From positions 1 through 54,906 of the forward strand of contig CALJOJ010000019.1 of NCBI GenBank assembly GCA_937981665.1: a stretch of DNA of 54,906 bases, read 5' to 3'. Shown here in pieces: positions 34,972-43,334 of the stretch (its first letter is position 1; each line of letters starts with the position of its first letter). The stretch comes from an uncultured Rubritalea sp. (lineage in GTDB: Bacteria; Verrucomicrobiota; Verrucomicrobiia; Verrucomicrobiales; Akkermansiaceae). Below the pieces are notes generated by a model. The model had not been told where the DNA came from, did no database searches, and worked only from the letters and a program-made list of their open reading frames with translations. Both the position numbers and the translations under genes were made by a program.

Positions 34972-35325
34972 CTATGCTCGTATTGAGTTTATTAACCGTG
35001 CTAGGCTTGGTTTGATCGTTTGGGCTATACTTAATGCGTGAGCAGGATCTCCGTATTTAAGTTCACCAGATAGGAATAATTGATAATCAGCTTCTGCTAG
35101 TGATGCTTCTGCAATGTTATAAAATTTGATTTTGTCTAGGTTTCCCCATCTTGAAAAGCCTTCGGCTATATTTGATGGTATACTAACAGCGGATCTTTTT
35201 AACTGAGAAGTTAATCCGAACCTTTCATCGTCTGGGAAAAACTTAGCAATACGATAAACTTCCATAACGAATTCGTGTAAAAGTTGCCAGACTTTAAGGT
35301 CTTTGTATGTTCTTGCTTTATCCAT
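34972..35325 (-). CDS. Four-helix-bundle protein (23S rRNA intervening-sequence type)
   Basis: A 117-residue protein of the four-helix-bundle/S23 family: YKDLKVWQLLHEFVMEVYRIAKFFPDDERFGLTSQLKRSAVSIPSNIAEGFSR is the family signature. Such proteins are encoded in intervening sequences of 23S rRNA genes in Leptospira and Coxiella and also as stand-alone genes; the fold is shared with the avd protein of diversity-generating retroelements. Their function is not established. Here the gene interrupts the nuoF-nuoG spacing of the operon and is bounded by inverted GCTAC-type repeats. Its stop codon lies within the left repeat zone. No reverse transcriptase is nearby. Confidence 0.9.
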   Translation of the reverse strand: MDKARTYKDLKVWQLLHEFVMEVYRIAKFFPDDERFGLTSQLKRSAVSIPSNIAEGFSRWGNLDKIKFYNIAEASLAEADYQLFLSGELKYGDPAHALSIAQTIKPSLARLINSIRA

Positions 35326-35438
35326 ATTGTGGTTTTCCTTAGTTCGATAGCGTCGAGTAGCAAAATGATTCTAGTATTTTGGTTGAGTTGCTCTTAAGTC
35401 TTTAGTTAGTTTAAATGGTGTTCTCGGTTAATTTTTTT

Positions 35439-35465
35439 CGCTACCTGCTACAAGCTACTTGCTAC
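35439..35465. repeat. Right arm of the inverted repeat and GCTACNN heptamer array
   Basis: cgctacctgctaca at 35439-35452 is the perfect inverted partner of 34928-34941. It continues as a heptamer array: gctacct, gctacaa, gctactt, gctac. The array lies 20 bases from the nuoF stop. Confidence 0.85.
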
Positions 35466-35484
35466 GGATTGAGTGGCTCTCTTT

Positions 35485-36879
35485 CTATTTACCTAAGAAC
35501 ATCTCACGCTGAAGTTGCTCCTTTGAAAGACGTTCGTTTTTCTCATCTGTATCAGCGGTTAGTTCATCGCGGAATTTCGAGATGATCGCTTCTACTGGCC
35601 ATGATGATGCTTCACCGAAGGCACAGACTGTCTTACCATCGATCTGGTAGGCAACTTCTTCGAGAGTAGTGATGTCCTCTGGAGTAGCCTTACCTTCTAC
35701 GATGCGGTCGGAAATTTTCTTCATCCATGTAGAACCTTCTCGGCATGGGGTGCACTGACCACATGACTCGTGAGCGTAGAAGTGGTTGATGTTGTTCAGC
35801 ACCCAAGACATCTTACGTGAGTCATCGAGTACGATCACTCCACCGGAACCTGCCATAGAACCACAGGCAGCGAGTGTGTCGAAGTCTAACTGGATATCCC
35901 AGAAGTCTAGATCCTTAGCGTCTTCACCACGGCCTATCTTGAAAGTCTCATCACAGCGGAGGATCTTTGAGGATGACCCACCAGGAATGACGGCTTTAAA
36001 TTCTTTGCCTTCCTTTGGTCCACCGCAGACATCATAGAGAAGCTCACGCATGGTCATTTTACCGACTTGGATTTCAAAGTAACCTGGATTCTTGACGTCA
36101 CCGGAGACACATAGGATACGTGTGCCGGTATTTCTATCTACTCCAAGCTTGGCGTACTCTTCACCGCCCATCTCAAGGATGTGCTTCACGTGGCAGAGTG
36201 ACTCCACATTATTCACGATGGTCGGTGCCATGTAGATCCCAAGAGCAGCAGGGAAGTAAGGCGGCTTAATACGTGGATATGGACGTTTACCTTCGAGTGA
36301 TTCTATCAATCCAGTTTCCTCACCACAGATGTATGCTGCAGCTCCACGGTGAACCCAGATTTCTAAGTCGAAGTCTGAGCCTAAAATATTCTTACCAACA
36401 AAGCCCTTGGCGCGAGCATCCTCGATCGCTTTCTCCATAATGATGGCAGCTTCCGGGAATTCCTCACGCATGTAGATAAAGGCAGTGTGTGCGCCTACAG
36501 CGAAGGCGGAAATGACCATACCTTCGATAAGCTGGTGTGGGTCCTGATGGACGATGTATCTGTCCTTAAATGTTCCTGGCTCAGACTCATCACAGTTACA
36601 GATGAGGTAAACCGGCTTGGTATTCCCCGGTGGGATAAATCCCCACTTCACACCAGTGGGGAAGCCTGCACCACCGCGACCACGAAGACCAGATTTCTTC
36701 ACTTCACCAGTGATGTCAGCTGGCTCCATATTGATTGCTTTTTTTAACTGATCATAGCCACCATCACGCATGTAGCAGTCGATCGATGGATCCCATCCTT
36801 CACGATCTATATTTTTAAAAATGAGGCGGTGCTCACGCTCGTGTGGTTCTTTACCGGGAAGATACTTGATGTCGCTCAT
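35485..36879 (-). CDS. nuoF: NADH-quinone oxidoreductase subunit F
   Basis: A 464-residue NADH- and FMN-binding subunit. GLRGRGGAGFPTGVKWGF (about 66-84) is the NADH-binding region, with YLICNCDESEPGTFKDR and the FMN-binding GAAAYICGEETGLIESLEG. The N3 cluster motif ESCGQCTPCREGSTW is near residue 355, with a fourth cysteine near VCAFGEAS. Complete and of normal length. nuoE lies 20 bases upstream. Confidence 0.96.
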   Translation of the reverse strand: MSDIKYLPGKEPHEREHRLIFKNIDREGWDPSIDCYMRDGGYDQLKKAINMEPADITGEVKKSGLRGRGGAGFPTGVKWGFIPPGNTKPVYLICNCDESEPGTFKDRYIVHQDPHQLIEGMVISAFAVGAHTAFIYMREEFPEAAIIMEKAIEDARAKGFVGKNILGSDFDLEIWVHRGAAAYICGEETGLIESLEGKRPYPRIKPPYFPAALGIYMAPTIVNNVESLCHVKHILEMGGEEYAKLGVDRNTGTRILCVSGDVKNPGYFEIQVGKMTMRELLYDVCGGPKEGKEFKAVIPGGSSSKILRCDETFKIGRGEDAKDLDFWDIQLDFDTLAACGSMAGSGGVIVLDDSRKMSWVLNNINHFYAHESCGQCTPCREGSTWMKKISDRIVEGKATPEDITTLEEVAYQIDGKTVCAFGEASSWPVEAIISKFRDELTADTDEKNERLSKEQLQREMFLGK

Positions 36880-36898
36880 AGCTAGGTTCTAGGAAAAG

Positions 36899-37465
36899 TT
36901 ATGCTTTGTATTGGTTAATAAGATCCTGAGCGTTTTCAGGCTTTATATTCTCATGGAAATCATCATTCACGAGGCAGACTGGGCCAGTTCCGCATGATGC
37001 TAGACACTCGGCGAACTCTACTGAGTACACTCCACATGGAGAAACTACGATTGGGTGATGATGGGAAAGTTTAGACCGGTCTATACCAGTGATCTCACAG
37101 ATCTGATCCATTAGCTCATAGGAGCCAGCCATTGCGCAAGAAAGTGTGCGGCACACTCTGTAATGGAATTTCCCAGGAGCTGACTGACGGAAACCAGGGT
37201 AGAAAGTAACGACAGATACAACCTTCATTGGCTCAATCTCTAGCTTTTCCGCTATCCAAGTGATCGCTTCTTTAGAAACAAACCCATGCTTGTGCTGCAC
37301 AATATGGATCAATGGCAATACTGCAGAAAGCTTACTTTCTGGGTAATGAGAGATTCGGTCATCCGCGAGTGCAATGATGTCATCAGTCACAGCGAATACT
37401 GGGAAATGCTTTTCACCTGGTGTTGGCTCGGAAGCCACGTTGTTTTCTAAAATTTCTTGGGACAT
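36899..37465 (-). CDS. nuoE: NADH-quinone oxidoreductase subunit E
   Basis: A 188-residue thioredoxin-like [2Fe-2S] subunit (cluster N1a). The ligands are Cys-x4-Cys in CRTLSCAM and Cys-x3-Cys in ECLASCGTGP. It ends soon after the thioredoxin fold and therefore lacks the C-terminal helical extension that NuoE has in some bacteria; in this genome that domain is found on NuoJ. An N-terminal stretch of about 25 residues is family-variable. Confidence 0.95.
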   Translation of the reverse strand: MSQEILENNVASEPTPGEKHFPVFAVTDDIIALADDRISHYPESKLSAVLPLIHIVQHKHGFVSKEAITWIAEKLEIEPMKVVSVVTFYPGFRQSAPGKFHYRVCRTLSCAMAGSYELMDQICEITGIDRSKLSHHHPIVVSPCGVYSVEFAECLASCGTGPVCLVNDDFHENIKPENAQDLINQYKA

Positions 37466-37499
37466 TGGAATCTATATTGATGAGGGATCTATCTGTTGG

Positions 37500-38237
37500 C
37501 TATTCTGCAGCTATTAGTTTCTTAAGGTCAGGGAATATGGACTCCGCGACGTCAGACTTGACGATTTTTCCTTCGAGGTCAGTAACGACAAGGGCGGGGA
37601 ATCTAGAAACACCTTGCGGATTGCTCTGCATGAATTGCTTTACTTTACTATGCATGAGCTGAGGCCAAGGCATTTTATTAGATACTGCGTAGCTAGTCAT
37701 TGCATTTTCACTATTATCAAGAGAAATGAGGATGACCTCAAAGTTGTCGGTCTTTTCTTTATTATAGAATTTCACAAGTGTAGGAGTGAATTCCTTGCAC
37801 TTTGGGCACGTGGAAGCAGCGTAATAGAAAACGTAGAAATTAACAGGTGTCTGAAAGTCACTGGCAGCGACAAGTTTTTTGTCATCCAGTTCTACTAGGT
37901 CTTCACTAAATAACGGGGAGAATTTATCTTTAGAAGCACTGGAATCAGAGCTAACCATAGCTGGTTTCCCTTCAATAATCTCTTTTGACACCCAAGCCTT
38001 GAGTTTAGCCACAGATTCAGCTGATAGCGTCTCTTCTCTTACTGCAGCTTTCTTATTTTTTGAGGTATAAAAAATACCGACCAACTTAGATTCAACGGTT
38101 TTCACCTCGATAAGGTCAAGAAGAATAGTCTTACCTTCCTTGTTGGTCCAATTTTCTAGCTTAGCAGAGCTCACATTCCCAAACATGGTTAGAGAAAGAA
38201 TTGTTAGAGTAATGATAAGTGAGATATTAAGTTTCAT
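37500..38237 (-). CDS. Exported thioredoxin-like protein with N-terminal SHD1-like segment
   Basis: A 245-residue protein encoded between nuoD and nuoE. A signal peptide occupies residues 1-25. Residues about 27-90 (LENWTNKEGKTILLDLIEVK ... LSAESVAKLKAWV) resemble the SLA1-homology-1-like beta domain common in planctomycete and verrucomicrobial secreted proteins. The C-terminal part is a TlpA/nucleoredoxin-like thioredoxin fold with a CPKC active site in AASTCPKCKEFTPTLVKFYN and the cis-proline region VSRFPALVVTD. It may act as a periplasmic thiol oxidoreductase. Its place inside the complex I operon is unusual, and whether it serves complex I assembly is unknown. Confidence 0.85.
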   Translation of the reverse strand: MKLNISLIITLTILSLTMFGNVSSAKLENWTNKEGKTILLDLIEVKTVESKLVGIFYTSKNKKAAVREETLSAESVAKLKAWVSKEIIEGKPAMVSSDSSASKDKFSPLFSEDLVELDDKKLVAASDFQTPVNFYVFYYAASTCPKCKEFTPTLVKFYNKEKTDNFEVILISLDNSENAMTSYAVSNKMPWPQLMHSKVKQFMQSNPQGVSRFPALVVTDLEGKIVKSDVAESIFPDLKKLIAAE

Positions 38238-38270
38238 AAGATGAAGTGAATTAATTAAAAGATGAATCGG

Positions 38271-39527
38271 CTAGCGATCGCACTCGCCCATGACGAAGTC
38301 TAGAGAACCTAGGATAGCGGGTACATCTGAGACCATCGTCCCTTTAAGCAGCTCTGAGCAGATGGATAGGTTCACAAAGGACGGACTACGGATCTTGAGA
38401 CGATGTGGTACACCGCCACCTTTAGAGTGAATGTAAAAGCCGAGTTCACCTTTCGGGTTCTCATGGCCAAAGTAAACTTCGCCTTTCGGAGCATCAATGC
38501 CCTGAGTCGCAACGATAAAGTGGTGAATGAGCTCTTCCATAGACATCAAGACGCGATCCTTATCAGGAAGCGTGCTCTTAGGATCCACTATGTTTACTGG
38601 ACCTTCTGGAAGCGTGTCTAAGACTTGCTCAATGATACGGATAGACTGTCGCATCTCTTCCATACGGATCTGATAACGAGCGTAACAGTCACCTTCTTCC
38701 GCTACAGGGACGTCGAAGTCATACTTCTCGTAACCAAGGTAAGGGGAGTCCTTTCTTAAGTCACGAGGGACACCAGATGCACGTAAGTTAGGACCAGTCA
38801 TGCCGTATGATATAGCATCTTCCTTGGTGATAGTTCCGACATCGCACATACGCTTCATGAAGATCTTATTCTTGTCGAGCAACGCAGCGATCTCATCGAT
38901 CTGTACGAGACATTCTTTAAGAAATTCTCTCACTCTGGCATCGAAGCCCTCAGGTAGGTCACGGATCTGGCCACCGATACGCGTATAAGATGTGGTGAAT
39001 CTTGCGCCGGTAAGCTGCTCACAGAGATTATAGATCTTCTCCCGTTCAGTGAAAGTATAGAGGAAAACGGTCATCGCTCCTACATCCATAGCGCAGACAC
39101 CGACTCCTAGCATGTGGGAGGAAATACGAGCCAGTTCACAAGCTAGTACACGGACTGCCTGCCCACGTGGTGGTAGTTCCCAGCCCATCAGCTTCTCAAC
39201 GGCACAAGCGTAAGCTACATTATTGGCCAATGGAGCAAGATAATCTAAACGATCCGTATAAGGGATGAACTGATTATAGTGCATGTTCTCCGCTATCTTC
39301 TCATCACCACGATGTAAGAAACCAACATCAGGGTCAGCCTTTGTGATCACTTCTCCATCAAGCTCAAGGATCAATCTCAATACTCCGTGAGTAGCTGGGT
39401 GAGATGGCCCCATATTCAGAACCATCTTATCTCCTATGAGATCAGTAGTTTCTGCCTGATAGTCATCTGCGTAGTCTGCTGCCTTCTGAGCATTGTCAGG
39501 GGCTTGATAATCGGTTCTCGTCTTCAT
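38271..39527 (-). CDS. nuoD: NADH-quinone oxidoreductase subunit D
   Basis: A 418-residue 49-kDa-type subunit that forms part of the quinone pocket. Key segments are MGPSHPATHGVLRLILELDGE, the GFLHRGDEKIAENMHYNQFIPYTDRLDYLAP region, RIGGQIRDLPEGF and the canonical C-terminus ILGSLDFVMGECDR. First nuo gene visible; nuoA, nuoB and nuoC are not upstream, where a divergent gene begins. No Shine-Dalgarno motif precedes the ATG. Confidence 0.96.
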   Translation of the reverse strand: MKTRTDYQAPDNAQKAADYADDYQAETTDLIGDKMVLNMGPSHPATHGVLRLILELDGEVITKADPDVGFLHRGDEKIAENMHYNQFIPYTDRLDYLAPLANNVAYACAVEKLMGWELPPRGQAVRVLACELARISSHMLGVGVCAMDVGAMTVFLYTFTEREKIYNLCEQLTGARFTTSYTRIGGQIRDLPEGFDARVREFLKECLVQIDEIAALLDKNKIFMKRMCDVGTITKEDAISYGMTGPNLRASGVPRDLRKDSPYLGYEKYDFDVPVAEEGDCYARYQIRMEEMRQSIRIIEQVLDTLPEGPVNIVDPKSTLPDKDRVLMSMEELIHHFIVATQGIDAPKGEVYFGHENPKGELGFYIHSKGGGVPHRLKIRSPSFVNLSICSELLKGTMVSDVPAILGSLDFVMGECDR

Positions 39528-39607
39528 ACAAAAAAGGTGAAGCAGTAAGATTAGTGCACGTCAAACTGCCTACAATGATCTACTAGCCAAATTTCGGTCG
39601 ATAGGTC

Positions 39608-39639
39608 AAGATGCTTGTGAAATTTTTCACAAGCATCTT
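39608..39639. promoter_or_regulatory. Perfect 15-bp inverted repeat between divergent nuoD and the next gene
   Basis: aagatgcttgtgaaa at 39608-39622 and tttcacaagcatctt at 39625-39639 are exact inverted copies with a 2-base centre. On the plus strand four T residues end the structure, but no plus-strand gene lies upstream of it. A minus-strand TTGACC at 39609-39604, a possible -35 element for nuoD, overlaps its left base, so an operator role is possible. A terminator of a small rightward or leftward RNA is the alternative. Confidence 0.6.
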
Positions 39640-39755
39640 TTATTGCATTAAATTCTCAATAGGCATAAGTGCCTACATGTGATAAATATTTCCGCTGATC
39701 CAGTTAAATGAGATGTTGCCGAGTGGCCAAATTTATGTATTCTCGACTAAGTAAT

Positions 39756-41201
39756 ATGAGTAATAAACCTTCAGATAATCAATCCTTAGACCTGAGTAGT
39801 CTGGATTTTGGACCAGTATGGGCACGTAAAGGTGCGCCGGGTGACAAACCTGCGAAAAAATATAAAGAATACAAAGGCGAAAGACCGCAGCGCAATGATC
39901 GCAATGATCGCGGAGCTAGGTCGGCTGGTGGACATAAGCCTCGTCAAGGCGGAGCAAAGCGTGATTTCCGCTCAGCGCCAAAGCCACGTCGTGTATTCAC
40001 GCCAGCTACAGAAGGTGTCACTTCTAGCATCATGCCTATCGAAGAAGGTGTGGATAATCTTGTGAAAGAAATTTCCGCATCAGGAAGAACATACTCAGTA
40101 TTTGATCTCGCACGCGTTATTTTGAGCGCGAGAGACCGGTTCCAGATCGTCTTCAAAAGCGAAAAGAAGGAACTCGAATTATTTCAATCCAAGTTAGATG
40201 GAGCAGTATTCCTCACGAAAGAAGAATGCATCGCCCACGCTGGTAGTAAAGATAGCCCCCAGTGGCTTAGCGAAATTTATGTCACTGAAGAAGTGGAGTC
40301 TGAAGCTCCTTCAGGTAGTTATCAAAACGTTGCCAAATGTGGACTCAGCAGCGAGCTACTAGGACCTACTAACTTCCACGGTTATCAGGACAAGGTGTTA
40401 GAAATGCACCGCACTCGTTTCAGTCACCTTAGCCTCGATGAGTATAAAAAGCGCATCGTGAGCGAGAGCGGTGAGGAAGTAGTAGCTCAATGGAAGGAGA
40501 CCATGACCAAGCGCACTATCTTTAAGCTTAAGAGCGATGAGACAGTGACATTTGATAACCAGACCGCAATGCTCCAGCACTTCGCTACAGAGTCATTTGA
40601 TCAAGTATTCCATAAGACTCAGAAAGCACAGGTTTCATCTGAGATCGAAGCTAAGAAGCTTTCTCCAGGTTTACTTTCATCACTTAAAGAGGCGATCCAA
40701 GACCAGCGCCGCTACCCAGGTGATCTCTCATCATTCTTATGTCGTCAGCTTTCTGGACGTCAGCTCGCTGTCTTCAAGTGGCAGGGCAAGCTACACTGTG
40801 GTCCATCAAGACCACACCAGATCCCTGAAGATCAAGTCATTGCAGACAGACCTAAGGCCATTCACGACTGGATCGGTAAGAACATAGGCGGTGGGGTTGA
40901 CACTCTCTGGAAAGAAGTTTGTCCAGAGAACATCGAAGAGAAAGAGAAGCAGCAGTGGTTTCATGATCTCCACTGGCTCATCAATGAAGGCTATGTAATC
41001 TTCATGAACAACGGCCTTCTTTTCCCATCATCAGCATCTAAAAAGCCTGCTACTAAACAAGCTAAGAAAGACGCATCTAAAGCTGTGGTGAAGTCTCCGG
41101 CTAAAGAAGCTGCAAGTAAAAAAGAAGAAGTGAAAGCGGTGGCTAAAGAAAAACCTAAGAAAGAAGCTGCACCTGACTCTAAGGATTCTCAAGAATCTTA
41201 A
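39756..41201 (+). CDS. Conserved hypothetical protein with basic, lysine-rich ends
   Basis: A 481-residue protein. The N-terminal 90 residues are disordered and rich in Lys/Arg/Gly/Asp (for example ERPQRNDRNDRGARSAGGHK). The centre (about 95-420) is predicted to be folded, with HRTRFSHLSLDEYKKRIVSESGEE, LKEAIQDQRRYPGDLSSFLCRQLSGRQLAVFK and a C-terminal helix pair ending QWFHDLHWLINEGYVIFMNNG. The last 55 residues are Lys/Ala/Glu low complexity, like histone H1. Composition suggests nucleic acid binding. Verrucomicrobial proteins of this type have no assigned function. The frame extends to 39708, but ATG 39756 fits better because the preceding 16 residues have atypical composition. Confidence 0.75.
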   Translation: MSNKPSDNQSLDLSSLDFGPVWARKGAPGDKPAKKYKEYKGERPQRNDRNDRGARSAGGHKPRQGGAKRDFRSAPKPRRVFTPATEGVTSSIMPIEEGVDNLVKEISASGRTYSVFDLARVILSARDRFQIVFKSEKKELELFQSKLDGAVFLTKEECIAHAGSKDSPQWLSEIYVTEEVESEAPSGSYQNVAKCGLSSELLGPTNFHGYQDKVLEMHRTRFSHLSLDEYKKRIVSESGEEVVAQWKETMTKRTIFKLKSDETVTFDNQTAMLQHFATESFDQVFHKTQKAQVSSEIEAKKLSPGLLSSLKEAIQDQRRYPGDLSSFLCRQLSGRQLAVFKWQGKLHCGPSRPHQIPEDQVIADRPKAIHDWIGKNIGGGVDTLWKEVCPENIEEKEKQQWFHDLHWLINEGYVIFMNNGLLFPSSASKKPATKQAKKDASKAVVKSPAKEAASKKEEVKAVAKEKPKKEAAPDSKDSQES

Positions 41202-41210
41202 CTCACTCCT

Positions 41211-41537
41211 ATGGAAATCATCCTTGGATTCATCCTGCTAATCCTTCTCATTGGCTTTATCGCCTCTGGGAAATTTAGTAGACTCGCTGAATCAAAAGGT
41301 TATCCATCTAAGAAGGCGAAGACATACCCTTGGTTCATCGCGGGTTCGGCTATTTTTCTAACACTACTTGGCCAGACTCTCATGAGTTTTGCGGGACGTG
41401 ACATGATGGCTATTTTATTTACTGGCTGGGGCTGCGTCGTCTTTTTGGCGATGCTCGTCATCCTCAAAAAAGCATTCAACAATATGCAGGCTGCACCAGA
41501 TGCCGCGCGTAACAAGAAATCTAACATCCCTAACTAA
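41211..41537 (+). CDS. Small hypothetical membrane protein
   Basis: A 108-residue protein with a hydrophobic N-terminus (residues 3-20) and two further membrane helices (about 42-60 and 67-87), with a basic C-terminal tail. No family is recognised. It lies 9 bases after the preceding gene and 6 bases before ruvA, so it is translated from the same transcript. Confidence 0.7.
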   Translation: MEIILGFILLILLIGFIASGKFSRLAESKGYPSKKAKTYPWFIAGSAIFLTLLGQTLMSFAGRDMMAILFTGWGCVVFLAMLVILKKAFNNMQAAPDAARNKKSNIPN

Positions 41538-41543
41538 AACATC

Positions 41544-42140
41544 ATGATTGCGAGACTCAGAGGAAACATTTTAGAATCACTGCCAAACCGTTTAGTCATT
41601 GATGTGAATGGCGTAGGATATCTCGTCAACGTCCCACTCTCAACCTACGATAAGCTCAATCCGCAAGTTGGTGATAAGGTGGATATTCATACTCATCTGG
41701 TCGTGCGTGAGACAGCTCACACACTTTATGGATTTGCGACTCCTGAAGAAAAAGAACTCTTTCTACTTCTGATAGATCGCGTCAGCGGCATTGGTCCAGC
41801 TATTGCCATGGCAGTACTTAGCGGTATGCCAGTGGATCACTTTAAAGCCCTTGTTGTGAATAACGAAGTAGCTGCCTTATCTAAAATAAAAGGTCTTGGT
41901 AAAAAAGGTGTAGAAAGAATCATCCTAGAGCTCAAAGACAAGATCGGTGTCACCGAGTCCTGGAAGAATGCAAGCGCTGAGGGAGTATCATCCGCTGTCA
42001 GCGACACAGAACTAGCCCTCATCAGCCTGGGTTACAAACAAGTCGAAGCACGTAAAGCTGTCAAAGCAGCAGCCGAATCAGACAAAGAGGCTGGCTCAGA
42101 CGATCTGCTTAGATCTGCACTACGTATATTGAACTCATAG
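41544..42140 (+). CDS. ruvA: Holliday junction branch migration protein RuvA
   Basis: A 198-residue DNA-binding subunit of the RuvAB branch-migration complex. The N-terminal OB fold starts MIARLRGNILESLPNRLVIDVNGVGYLVNVP. Two helix-hairpin-helix motifs follow: LIDRVSGIGPAIAMAVLSG and LSKIKGLGKKGVERIILELKDK. The C-terminal domain (ELALISLGYKQVEARKAVKAA) binds RuvB. Complete. ruvB is not in the window. Confidence 0.97.
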   Translation: MIARLRGNILESLPNRLVIDVNGVGYLVNVPLSTYDKLNPQVGDKVDIHTHLVVRETAHTLYGFATPEEKELFLLLIDRVSGIGPAIAMAVLSGMPVDHFKALVVNNEVAALSKIKGLGKKGVERIILELKDKIGVTESWKNASAEGVSSAVSDTELALISLGYKQVEARKAVKAAAESDKEAGSDDLLRSALRILNS

Positions 42141-42148
42141 TAACAAGA

Positions 42149-42274
42149 ATGCTAGATAAGCTAATCAAGTTTATACAGATCTTCATTTTTTTCGCCTTAG
42201 CCTATTTCTTACTGTCGTTGGCAATAGGACTCTCAGGCACAGATACATCAGAGCCTAGAGTGTTACTGGTATAA
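42149..42274 (+). CDS. Possible 41-residue single-pass membrane protein
   Basis: An ATG 8 bases after the ruvA stop opens a 41-codon frame with one strongly hydrophobic helix (FIQIFIFFALAYFLLSLAIGL) and a short polar tail. The close spacing to ruvA and the charge pattern (Asp, Lys, Lys before the helix) support translation. No homolog is recognised. Confidence 0.45.
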   Translation: MLDKLIKFIQIFIFFALAYFLLSLAIGLSGTDTSEPRVLLV

Positions 42275-42279
42275 TCTGC

Positions 42280-42299
42280 CTAACATGCGGCATTGTTAG
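42280..42299. terminator. Hairpin between convergent ruvA and oppC units
   Basis: ctaac/gttag arms enclose atgcggcatt, which can form an additional stem with one bulged base. It lies between the two convergent transcription units. The T tract is poor, so termination is only suggested. Confidence 0.35.
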
Positions 42300-42329
42300 C
42301 TTAATTAAAGACCTTAAACTAGCTAGCTC

Positions 42330-43307
42330 CTAATCTTTAGAAGCTTTCGGGTCTAACGCATCTCTGAGTCCGTCACCAAGGAAGTTTAGTGCTAACAGTG
42401 TGAGCGCGAATACTACTGATGGAATGACTAGTAACCGTGGTTGTGTTTCCATGAAGTTGGCCCCTTCAGAAAGTAGGATACCCCATGAGCTGTTAGGAGC
42501 TTGAACTCCGAGACCAAGGAATGAAAGTGATGATTCTGTGAGGATGAAGCCAGGGATAGTCAGTGTAGTGTAAACAATGATTGGTCCGAGAAGGTTTGGC
42601 AAAATCTGCTTAAAGAGTAGGTTTGGGTGAGATAGACCTAGAGAGCGGGCAGCTTCGACGTACTCTAATTTTTTAGAAGAAAGTACCTGAGAACGAACCA
42701 CACGTGCCATGGTGTACCATCCTAGAATGCCGATAGCACAGCAGAGGGGGAGGATGTTTACAGTGATGTTTATTAAAGCCTCTGACCAGCCCCACACTTC
42801 AAGTTTTGATTGGCCTTCCTTGGCCCATTTAGAAATCAGCACAGAAAGTAGGATGACAATGACAAGAAAAGGTAGTCCATAAAGGAGATCCACAATACGC
42901 ATCATGACAGCATCCCATTTCTTACCAAGGTAACCAGCAATAGCACCATAACTAATACCTAACACCATACTGATGATAGTAGCCACTAAACCAACAAGTA
43001 ATGAGATTTGGCCACCAAAAAGAAGACGACTAAAGAGGTCTCTGCCTAGCTGATCTGTGCCTAGAAAATGTTGGGTTGATGGCGCTGCAAACTTATTAAC
43101 CAAGGATGTGGCATTTGGATCTTTAAACCAATAATTAGTAGCTCGCTCAACTCTATCTTCAGGAGCAAAGATACCACCAACAATAGGGATAACAAAGCAG
43201 GCAAAAATAATAAGCACAATTAACCAGAGGCTGAAATATGCCATGCGATTCTTCTTGAGGCGAATCCATGCGTCTGACCAGAGAGAGTTTCCTTGTTCAA
43301 TGTTCAT
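42330..43307 (-). CDS. oppC: Peptide ABC transporter permease, OppC type
   Basis: A 325-residue inner-membrane permease. It has an N-terminal OppC_N segment (SDAWIRLKKNRMAYFSLWLIVLIIFACFVIP), the periplasmic motif FLGTDQLGRDLFSRLLFG, and the BPD_transp_1 core with the EAA loop VEAARSLGLSHPNLLFKQILPNLLGPIIV, which docks to the ATPase. It ends GDGLRDALDPK. Third gene of the leftward oppA-B-C unit. No ATPase gene follows it. Confidence 0.93.
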   Translation of the reverse strand: MNIEQGNSLWSDAWIRLKKNRMAYFSLWLIVLIIFACFVIPIVGGIFAPEDRVERATNYWFKDPNATSLVNKFAAPSTQHFLGTDQLGRDLFSRLLFGGQISLLVGLVATIISMVLGISYGAIAGYLGKKWDAVMMRIVDLLYGLPFLVIVILLSVLISKWAKEGQSKLEVWGWSEALINITVNILPLCCAIGILGWYTMARVVRSQVLSSKKLEYVEAARSLGLSHPNLLFKQILPNLLGPIIVYTTLTIPGFILTESSLSFLGLGVQAPNSSWGILLSEGANFMETQPRLLVIPSVVFALTLLALNFLGDGLRDALDPKASKD

Positions 43308-43334
43308 GATGATAAAGTAATTAGGTAAAAGGGG

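Noticed and set aside
34972-35325. Accessory protein (avd) of a diversity-generating retroelement
   Set aside because: The fold is related, but no reverse transcriptase, template repeat or variable repeat is present nearby; the sequence fits the 23S-intervening-sequence type.
39708-39755. Upstream extension of the lysine-rich hypothetical; it contains ttgccgagtggccaaa, reminiscent of a tRNA D arm
   Set aside because: No anticodon stem, T arm or acceptor stem follows, so no tRNA is supported; the extension residues also have atypical composition, so ATG 39756 was used.
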